NCBI GenBank assembly: GCA_005805045.1
Contig: SYNW01000027.1
Coordinates: 1-11,580 of the forward strand
Direction: 5' to 3'
Source of the DNA: Actinomycetota bacterium
GTDB lineage: Bacteria > Actinomycetota > Acidimicrobiia > Acidimicrobiales > Ilumatobacteraceae
DNA: 11,580 nucleotides
Below the pieces are notes generated by a model. It ran no database searches. It was given only the letters and a program-made list of their open reading frames with translations, and had not been told where the DNA came from. Both the position numbers and the translations under genes were made by a program. Positions 7,007 to 11,580 of this stretch are shown piece after piece. Each line of letters opens with the position of its first letter. Position 1 is the stretch's first letter.

Positions 7007-9709
7007 TCAGGTTTTCGCCGCGGCCCAACTGTCGCCCCATGCGAGATTCACCTCGAGGGTTACTGCCAGTTCTGCCGCCTGCGCCATCGACTTGCGTACC
7101 AAAGCTTCGACTTTGTCTTTCTCCGCGATCACCGCTTCAACTATCACCTCATCGTGCACTTGCAACACCAGCCGCGACTCAAAACCGCCGGCTTCAAGAG
7201 CCTGGTCGAGTCGCACCAGTGCAACCTTAAAAATGTCGGCAGCCAAGCCTTGAATGCCCGAGTTCATGGCTTGACGCTCGCCGATCTGTCGCACCCTGAA
7301 GTTCGTGTTCTGCAATTCGGGGATTGATCGCCGTCGACCAAAAAGAGTCTCGGTGTACCCGCGTTTTCGCGCCTCTTCGACGGTTTCATCCATGTACTTT
7401 TTCACTCTCGGGAACGCAGAAAAATATGCTTCAAGAATTTCGCTGGCTTCGCTGACGCCGATCGCCAGTCTTTGAGCCAAGCCATAGGCCTCCATGCCAT
7501 AAGCCAGACCATACGAAACCATTTTCGCCTTGGATCGTTGTTCGCTCGTGACTTTGTCGGTCGCTACACCAAACACATTAGCTGCTGTCAGATTATGAAT
7601 ATCTATATTTTTGTTGAACGCATCAATCAGTCCTGGATCGTTGGCGAGATGCGCAATGCAACGCAATTCGATTTGGTTGTAGTCGGCGACCAAAAATTGA
7701 CAGTTCTGGCGCGGCACGAAAGCAGACCGAAAAACCTTGCCCTGTTCGCTACGAACCGGAATGTTGTGCAGGTTCGGTTGATCGCTACTCAATCGCCCGG
7801 TACGCGCAACAGTCTGGTTGAAAGTGGCGTGGATTCGGCTGTCCTGCTCAACGACGTTGAGTAAGCCTTCACCGTAAGTAGACCTGAGTTTCTCGACCTC
7901 ACGATATTCGAGCAACGGCTCGATGAACTCGGGCCATTGATCTTTTAGTTTTTCCAGTGTTGCAGCGTCGGTGCTCGGTCCTGTTTTGTTCTTCTTGCCT
8001 GGAGTGAGTTTCTTGTCCTCATAAAGAATCTTGCGCAATTGCAAAGGCGAATTCAAATTGAACTCTTGCTTGGCAACCTGATGCAATTGTTTGGTCAACG
8101 CGAGACATTCGGCCGTCAAACGCTTATTGATCTCGGTGAGTTGATGCTTGTCGACAGCCACACCGAGAAACTCCATTTTCGCCAACACGCGCACCAATGG
8201 GTGTTCGATCTCGGAATACAAATTCGTCAATTTTTGACTGGCCAGAGCATCCACCAAAGTTTGTGCAACCAACGCAACACCCAGTGCCTCTGTTGCGGCA
8301 ACGGTGCTGGCGACACTCGCCGAATCAGGTGATTCAAAATTTAGTTGACCTTCTCCAGTCTTCGAATCAGAGGCACCAAATTCGACATCGAGGTAACGAG
8401 ATACAACTTGTTTGATTTCATATCTCGACTCGGATGGGTCAAGCAAATATGCCGCAATCGCAGTATCCAGGACCATGTCCCCCAAATCAATTTCTAAATT
8501 CAAAAGACTGCGCATCAACGGCTTGACGTTGTGCCCCCGAAACTTGAAAGCTCCGGTCAGAATCTTTTTGACCTCGGGCGATGTCAGTAAGTGAGTCGGA
8601 ATCCAACACACGGTCGAAATCTTTGCGTCTTGGACAACTGCGAGACCAGCCAACTCTGATCTGCCAGGGTCACCCAACCAAGCTCCTGCGAGATCGGTTG
8701 TTGCATTCTTGTTTAATGCGGCAATCGCGTCTTTGACTGATTGACATTTATTTGTCACCGCGACGATTGCCGACCTGACACCTTCGGTATCATCGTCTTT
8801 CGTCGCACCAGAATCACCAGCTATCAAATCGATCCCTGCAAAATGCTTGGTCGCCTCGACGAACCGTGCGAACATCGATTTAAATTCAAATAGCGCGAGG
8901 ATCTGCTTTACGGCGAGCATATTTGGCTTCGGTGACAAAGCGTGGATATCGATATCTACGGGTGCGTCGCGACGCAATTTCATCAACTTTGCATTGCGCA
9001 ACACTCGCTCTCGACTTTCAATCAGAGACTGCTTAAGTTTCGGCGTCTGTTCGTCTGCATGATCAAAGACCGCCTCGATATTTTTGTATTGATTGATCAA
9101 CTTGGCCGCTGTCTTTTCGCCGACACCTGGAACGCCATCCAAATTGTCGCTCGGGTCTCCACGCAAAGCCGCGTAGTCGGCATATTGCTTCGGCGTGACG
9201 CCAGTTCGCTCAAAAATTCCGGCCTCATCGTAAAGCGCATAGTCGCTGACGCCGCGCTTGTTGTAAAGAACCCGAATGTGCGGGTCGCTGACTAATTGGT
9301 AGTTGTCTCGATCACCCGTGACAATTATCAGATCGTCGCCTGCTTTCAGCGCACGATCGGCGATCGTCGCAATCAAGTCGTCGCCCTCGAAACCAGCAGC
9401 GTCAATCGCCACCACTCCCATTTTTGACAGCATCTCGCGAATCAGATCCAGTTGTTGATACAAAATGTCAGGCTGTGATTCGCGTTGCGCTTTGTACTCG
9501 GGGGCGGCTTCGTGGCGAAATGTCGGCTCCTTGCGATCAAACACGACAACGACACCGTCTGGCCTATGATCGCGGAGCAAAGTCAAGAACATCGACGTGA
9601 AACCGTAAATTGAGTTGGTCACTTGCCCGCTTGCCGTAATCATGTCGGTCGGTAATGCAAAAAATGCCCGATACGCCAACGAGTTGCCGTCTAACGCCAT
9701 CAATTTCAT
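7007..9709 (-). CDS. polA: DNA polymerase I with 5' nuclease and apparently inactive proofreading domain
   Basis: PolA fills gaps after excision repair and removes RNA primers. The 900 residues show three domains. The 5' nuclease (about 1-290) keeps its acidic metal ligands: D7, D58, the EGDD cluster at 108-111, D133/D135 in TGDRD, and D188/D191. The middle domain (about 310-490) lacks the DxE motif of proofreading exonucleases, and the NLKYD segment is replaced by NVKPL (394-398), so 3'-5' exonuclease activity is probably lost, as in mycobacterial PolA. The polymerase domain is intact: motif A DYNQIELR at 676-683, motif B R725-K729-Y733 with YGLAYG, and motif C VHDE at 851-854. Tyr733 sits where E. 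coli has Phe762. The ATG is four bases after the response-regulator stop with no clear ribosome site, suggesting coupled translation. Confidence 0.97.
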   Translation of the reverse strand: MKLMALDGNSLAYRAFFALPTDMITASGQVTNSIYGFTSMFLTLLRDHRPDGVVVVFDRKEPTFRHEAAPEYKAQRESQPDILYQQLDLIREMLSKMGVVAIDAAGFEGDDLIATIADRALKAGDDLIIVTGDRDNYQLVSDPHIRVLYNKRGVSDYALYDEAGIFERTGVTPKQYADYAALRGDPSDNLDGVPGVGEKTAAKLINQYKNIEAVFDHADEQTPKLKQSLIESRERVLRNAKLMKLRRDAPVDIDIHALSPKPNMLAVKQILALFEFKSMFARFVEATKHFAGIDLIAGDSGATKDDDTEGVRSAIVAVTNKCQSVKDAIAALNKNATTDLAGAWLGDPGRSELAGLAVVQDAKISTVCWIPTHLLTSPEVKKILTGAFKFRGHNVKPLMRSLLNLEIDLGDMVLDTAIAAYLLDPSESRYEIKQVVSRYLDVEFGASDSKTGEGQLNFESPDSASVASTVAATEALGVALVAQTLVDALASQKLTNLYSEIEHPLVRVLAKMEFLGVAVDKHQLTEINKRLTAECLALTKQLHQVAKQEFNLNSPLQLRKILYEDKKLTPGKKNKTGPSTDAATLEKLKDQWPEFIEPLLEYREVEKLRSTYGEGLLNVVEQDSRIHATFNQTVARTGRLSSDQPNLHNIPVRSEQGKVFRSAFVPRQNCQFLVADYNQIELRCIAHLANDPGLIDAFNKNIDIHNLTAANVFGVATDKVTSEQRSKAKMVSYGLAYGMEAYGLAQRLAIGVSEASEILEAYFSAFPRVKKYMDETVEEARKRGYTETLFGRRRSIPELQNTNFRVRQIGERQAMNSGIQGLAADIFKVALVRLDQALEAGGFESRLVLQVHDEVIVEAVIAEKDKVEALVRKSMAQAAELAVTLEVNLAWGDSWAAAKT

Positions 9710-9713
9710 AAAA

Positions 9714-10289
9714 CTATGGTTTGAGCGTGCCGGCGATTATTCGCTCGGCGATTTCACCCATTTTTTTGCGCTCAGACATCGCCGAGTGCTGTATGAACAA
9801 AAACGAATCGGCTTCTGACATTTTATGATTATCAATTAACACGCCTTTGGCTCGGTCAATCAACTTGCGCACCTCTAGTTGCGCGCCAAGCGCGTCGACT
9901 TCTCCGCTCAATGCCCGCATTTCGGCAAATCTAGCGATTGCCAACTCGATCGCCGGAACCAAATCGGTCTTTTGAAATGGCTTAACAAGATATGCCAACG
10001 CACCAGCATCTCGCGCCTCTTCGATAATCTCGCGTTGACTGAACGCCGTCAGCATCACCACCGGGCAGATCTTTTCTTTCGAGATGATTTTCGCGGCTTC
10101 GATGCCTGAAATGCCCGGCATCTTGATATCGAAAATGGCGACATCTGGTTTCAACTCGCGAACCAACTCGACCGCTTTGTCGCCGCGACCAACGTCACCA
10201 ACCACTTCGTAACCTTCTTCTTGAAGCGTCTCGCGCAAGTCAAGACGAATAATTGCCTCATCTTCTGCCAGCACGATTCGTATTGCCAC
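9714..10289 (-). CDS. pdtaR: ANTAR-domain response regulator, PdtaR (Rv1626) type
   Basis: The protein (191 residues) is a two-domain response regulator. The receiver domain (1-120) has the acidic pair E9/D10, phospho-acceptor D54 in IFDIKMPG, T81 and K103 in LVKPF. A helical linker leads to an ANTAR domain (about 128-187) with the family pattern LIDRAKGVL at 143-151, M157, and IQHSAM then IAERI. ANTAR domains bind paired hairpins in RNA and prevent transcription termination; phosphorylation usually activates them. In M. tuberculosis the homologue Rv1626 (205 residues) is phosphorylated by the kinase PdtaS, which is not in this window. It also lies near polA there, supporting orthology. The start is GTG with GAGG seven bases upstream, inside a possible small stem. 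It is 15 bases from the preceding gene and four from polA. Confidence 0.9.
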   Translation of the reverse strand: MAIRIVLAEDEAIIRLDLRETLQEEGYEVVGDVGRGDKAVELVRELKPDVAIFDIKMPGISGIEAAKIISKEKICPVVMLTAFSQREIIEEARDAGALAYLVKPFQKTDLVPAIELAIARFAEMRALSGEVDALGAQLEVRKLIDRAKGVLIDNHKMSEADSFLFIQHSAMSERKKMGEIAERIIAGTLKP

Positions 10290-10296
10290 TACAAGA

Positions 10297-10316
10297 CCTC
10301 GGTTCTAATCGCCGAG
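10297..10316 (-). promoter_or_regulatory. Ribosome-binding site of pdtaR, partly in a small stem
   Basis: On the minus strand the end of the preceding gene reads CTCGG, then nine bases containing its stop codon, then CCGAGG. The five-base inverted repeat CTCGG/CCGAG overlaps the GAGG ribosome site of the GTG-started regulator. Ribosomes finishing the upstream gene would open the stem, which is consistent with translational coupling. This is weak evidence because five-pair inverted repeats arise often by chance. Confidence 0.3.
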
Positions 10317-10604
10317 TTTGTCAAGAAGCTGATCTTGGCGCAGTTCATGATCGGCAATTGTCGTCAACAGATATCGGTGATACTTTTGGATCGCCTCAAG
10401 ATTTCGTTGCGCTTCATGATGCTCCAATGCTGCGTCTGCAGTTTCAGCAACCATCGCACGCATCTCTTTTTCTTGCGCTTCGTTCTCTACGAATTCGAGT
10501 TGTTCGGAGGTAATACGTAGTTCTTCACGCAACTCGCGCATCGTCTGAGTACCACGGCGCAAGCGCCGTTGAACAAAGCGATCATTTAAATTTGGTGTTG
10601 TCAT
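10305..10604 (-). CDS. Small charged coiled-coil protein of unknown function
   Basis: I do not recognise this 99-residue protein. The first 30 residues are strongly basic, with R9, R13, R14, R16, R17, R23, R26 and R30. The remainder (about 22-99) is rich in Glu, Gln, Leu and Ala with no Cys and only one Gly near the end, and is almost certainly a long helix or helical hairpin with coiled-coil character. No signal peptide or membrane segment is visible. Codon use resembles the neighbours. The ATG at 10604 lies only four bases after the mature tRNA-Leu end and has no ribosome site; M22 is an alternative start but also lacks one. The gene is followed 15 bases later by the ANTAR regulator, so the two are likely co-transcribed. 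A basic N-terminus with a helical body would fit a nucleic-acid or protein-binding partner, but that is speculation. Confidence 0.75.
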   Translation of the reverse strand: MTTPNLNDRFVQRRLRRGTQTMRELREELRITSEQLEFVENEAQEKEMRAMVAETADAALEHHEAQRNLEAIQKYHRYLLTTIADHELRQDQLLDKLGD

Positions 10605-10608
10605 TCAG

Positions 10609-10691
10609 TGCCCGAGGCGGGAGTCGAACCCGCACGCCCTTTCAGACAACGGATTTTGAGTCCGTCGCGTCTGCCATTCCGCCACTCGGGC
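10609..10691 (-). tRNA. tRNA-Leu (anticodon CAA)
   Basis: The minus strand folds as a class II tRNA of 83 bases. The acceptor stem is GCCCGAG/CTCGGGC with discriminator A. The anticodon stem ACGGA/TCCGT encloses loop CTCAAAA, giving anticodon CAA, which reads UUG leucine codons. The variable arm is long, with a UGUC/GGCG stem around TGAAAG, as expected for leucine. The T arm is GCGGG-TTCGACT-CCCGC. The 3' CCA is not encoded (CTG follows the discriminator), so it must be added enzymatically. The gene is divergent from fabD and its 3' end is immediately followed by the start codon of the coiled-coil gene, with no terminator between them. Confidence 0.96.
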
Positions 10692-10698
10692 TTGCGGG

Positions 10699-10719
10699 CT
10701 AAGCGTATCTAGCGTTTAG
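10699..10719. repeat. Imperfect dyad next to the tRNA-Leu 5' end
   Basis: The plus strand reads CTAAGCG, then seven bases, then CGTTTAG. The seven-base arms are inverted with a single mismatch. The dyad lies eight bases from the tRNA 5' end and covers the proposed leftward -10 box, so it could be an operator, or simply a chance palindrome in an AT-richer promoter. Confidence 0.35.
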
Positions 10720-10736
10720 TCCAGCCCACACTGCAA
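10706..10736 (-). promoter_or_regulatory. Candidate promoter for tRNA-Leu and the downstream genes
   Basis: On the minus strand TTGCAG (10736-10731) and TAGATA (10711-10706) are separated by 19 bases. The first matches the -35 consensus at four positions; the second matches the start of a -10 box but not its final T. Transcription would start near 10699, leaving a leader of about eight bases before the tRNA, which is usual for tRNA genes. TACGCT, three bases further on, is an alternative -10. This is a weak pattern match. Confidence 0.3.
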
Positions 10737-10801
10737 AGAGATTACTCAACTACGCGAAATTCTTCTACGATGTAGGCAACACGAAAGGCACTCCCTAGAC
10801 G

Positions 10802-11580
10802 ATGCTTGCATTCACCTTTCCTGGTCAAGGATCCCAGCGACCAGGCATGGGCGCACCTTGGGTTGACCACGAAAGTTGGGAACTTGTCGACGAGGCGTCC
10901 GAGATTGCGGGTCGTGATGTCGGTGATTTGTTGTTGCACGCTGACGCCGAGACATTGAAAGATACTCGCAATGCTCAACTCACAACATTTGTTTCTAGTT
11001 TGATGGTGCTCGACGCGGTTGAGCGCCTCGGTTTTGAGCCGAGCCTTTGCGCAGGACATTCACTTGGCGAATACACGGCGCTTACTGCTAACGGTGCGCT
11101 CGGCTTCGATGATGGTGTTCGGCTCGTGATCGAGCGGGCCGCTGCGATGCATGATGCTGGTCTCAAGTCACCAGGTGTGATGTCTGCGGTGCTCGGTCTT
11201 GAAGACGACCAGGTTGAAACCGCGTGCCGACGCGCCGACAGCGATGTTTGGGTCGCCAATTTCAATGCGCCAGGACAAGTCGTCATCGCGGGAACGGCAG
11301 TCGGCGTCCAACTCGCTTCTGATCACGCCAAAGAAATCGGCGCCAAGCGCGTTATCGCTCTCCCGGTTTCTGGCGCGTTTCATACTCCATTAATGACGCC
11401 GGCACGCGACAGACTTCGTGATGCAATCGCTTTGGCAAAACCTCGCGACTCGGATGTGCCGATTGTTTCGAATGTCGACGCCAAGGCGCACAGCCACGGC
11501 AACGAATGGACAACGCTTCTCTCGGCGCAACTATCGAGCCCTGTGCGTTGGAAGCAATGCCTGCAAACGATGTCCGAAAG
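10802..11580 (+). CDS. fabD: Malonyl-CoA:ACP transacylase FabD, C-terminus cut by window edge
   Basis: FabD moves malonyl groups from CoA to acyl carrier protein, supplying the extender unit for type II fatty-acid synthesis in the cytoplasm. 259 codons are present without a stop. The start MLAFTFPGQGSQ carries the oxyanion-hole Gln (Q9). The nucleophile is S87 in GHSLG (85-89), the malonyl-carboxylate Arg is R112, and the catalytic His is H194 in GAFHTP. FabD proteins are usually about 300-310 residues, so some 45-50 are missing beyond the edge. The ATG at 10802 follows an in-frame TAG at 10796-10798, so no earlier start exists. The ribosome site is poor (AAAGG about 13 bases upstream). In many actinobacteria fabD leads a fab cluster; what follows is outside the window. 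Confidence 0.95.
   Translation, partial: MLAFTFPGQGSQRPGMGAPWVDHESWELVDEASEIAGRDVGDLLLHADAETLKDTRNAQLTTFVSSLMVLDAVERLGFEPSLCAGHSLGEYTALTANGALGFDDGVRLVIERAAAMHDAGLKSPGVMSAVLGLEDDQVETACRRADSDVWVANFNAPGQVVIAGTAVGVQLASDHAKEIGAKRVIALPVSGAFHTPLMTPARDRLRDAIALAKPRDSDVPIVSNVDAKAHSHGNEWTTLLSAQLSSPVRWKQCLQTMSE

Larger units (their letters stand above)
10692..10801. promoter_or_regulatory. Divergent intergenic control region between tRNA-Leu and fabD
   Basis: These 110 bases separate the leftward tRNA/operon from rightward fabD and must hold promoters for both directions. For fabD, TACGAT at 10766-10771 resembles a -10 box at a suitable distance, but I see no good -35; AAAGG near 10784-10788 is rather far from the ATG to be a normal ribosome site. 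The leftward candidate and a dyad are listed separately. No gene or terminator is seen here. Confidence 0.5.

Noticed and set aside
10305..10604. Coiled-coil gene as RsiG, the c-di-GMP-responsive anti-sigma factor
   Set aside because: The required E-x3-S-x2-R-x3-Q-x3-D motif could not be found in the helical region, and the protein is much shorter than streptomycete RsiG.
10742..11059. 105-codon open frame on the minus strand at the fabD start
   Set aside because: It is antisense to fabD, whose catalytic motifs are intact, and shows no recognisable domain.
1..11580. Mobile element, CRISPR array or anomalous island
   Set aside because: No transposase, integrase or regularly spaced repeats were seen, and base composition looks even across conserved housekeeping genes.

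Overview
The window is a stretch of actinobacterial core chromosome. On the minus strand, in transcription order, it carries tRNA-Leu(CAA), a 99-residue coiled-coil protein, an ANTAR response regulator (pdtaR type), polA, rpsA, coaE, uvrB, uvrA and the first 27 codons of uvrC. On the plus strand, diverging from the tRNA, is the 5' part of fabD. The organism is inferred from the pdtaR-polA-rpsA-coaE-uvrB-uvrA order (also known from Mycobacterium tuberculosis), the short four-domain RpsA, the mycobacterial-type PolA with a decayed proofreading domain, and the ANTAR regulator. Base composition looks by eye close to even GC, low for an actinobacterium. A low-GC aquatic lineage such as a freshwater or marine Acidimicrobiia is my best guess, but the window holds no rRNA or other decisive marker.

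Layout: positions 1-83 are the start of uvrC. Positions 96-5592 hold uvrA, uvrB and coaE, packed with gaps of 20 bases or less; the coaE stop and uvrB start share an ATGA. Positions 5627-6928 are rpsA, preceded by a 78-base leader (6929-7006) with an unusual repeat and alternative-hairpin arrangement. Positions 7007-10289 are polA and the response regulator, four bases apart. Positions 10305-10604 are the unrecognised coiled-coil gene, and its ATG lies only four bases after the mature 3' end of the tRNA at 10609-10691. Positions 10692-10801 are a divergent control region, and 10802 to the end is fabD.

The genes are mostly information and repair functions. PolA and UvrA/B/C together carry out nucleotide excision repair: UvrAB finds damage, UvrC incises, and PolA fills the gap. 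RpsA supports mRNA binding by the ribosome, CoaE finishes coenzyme A synthesis, and FabD uses malonyl-CoA for fatty-acid synthesis. The response regulator probably acts on RNA (transcription antitermination). No mobile element, CRISPR array, phage gene or clear rho-independent terminator was seen, and nearly all bases are coding.

I do not see a clearly new multi-gene system. The points most worth following up are the tRNA/mRNA junction that would give a nearly leaderless message, the rpsA leader with competing hairpins, and the coiled-coil gene between the tRNA and the regulator.
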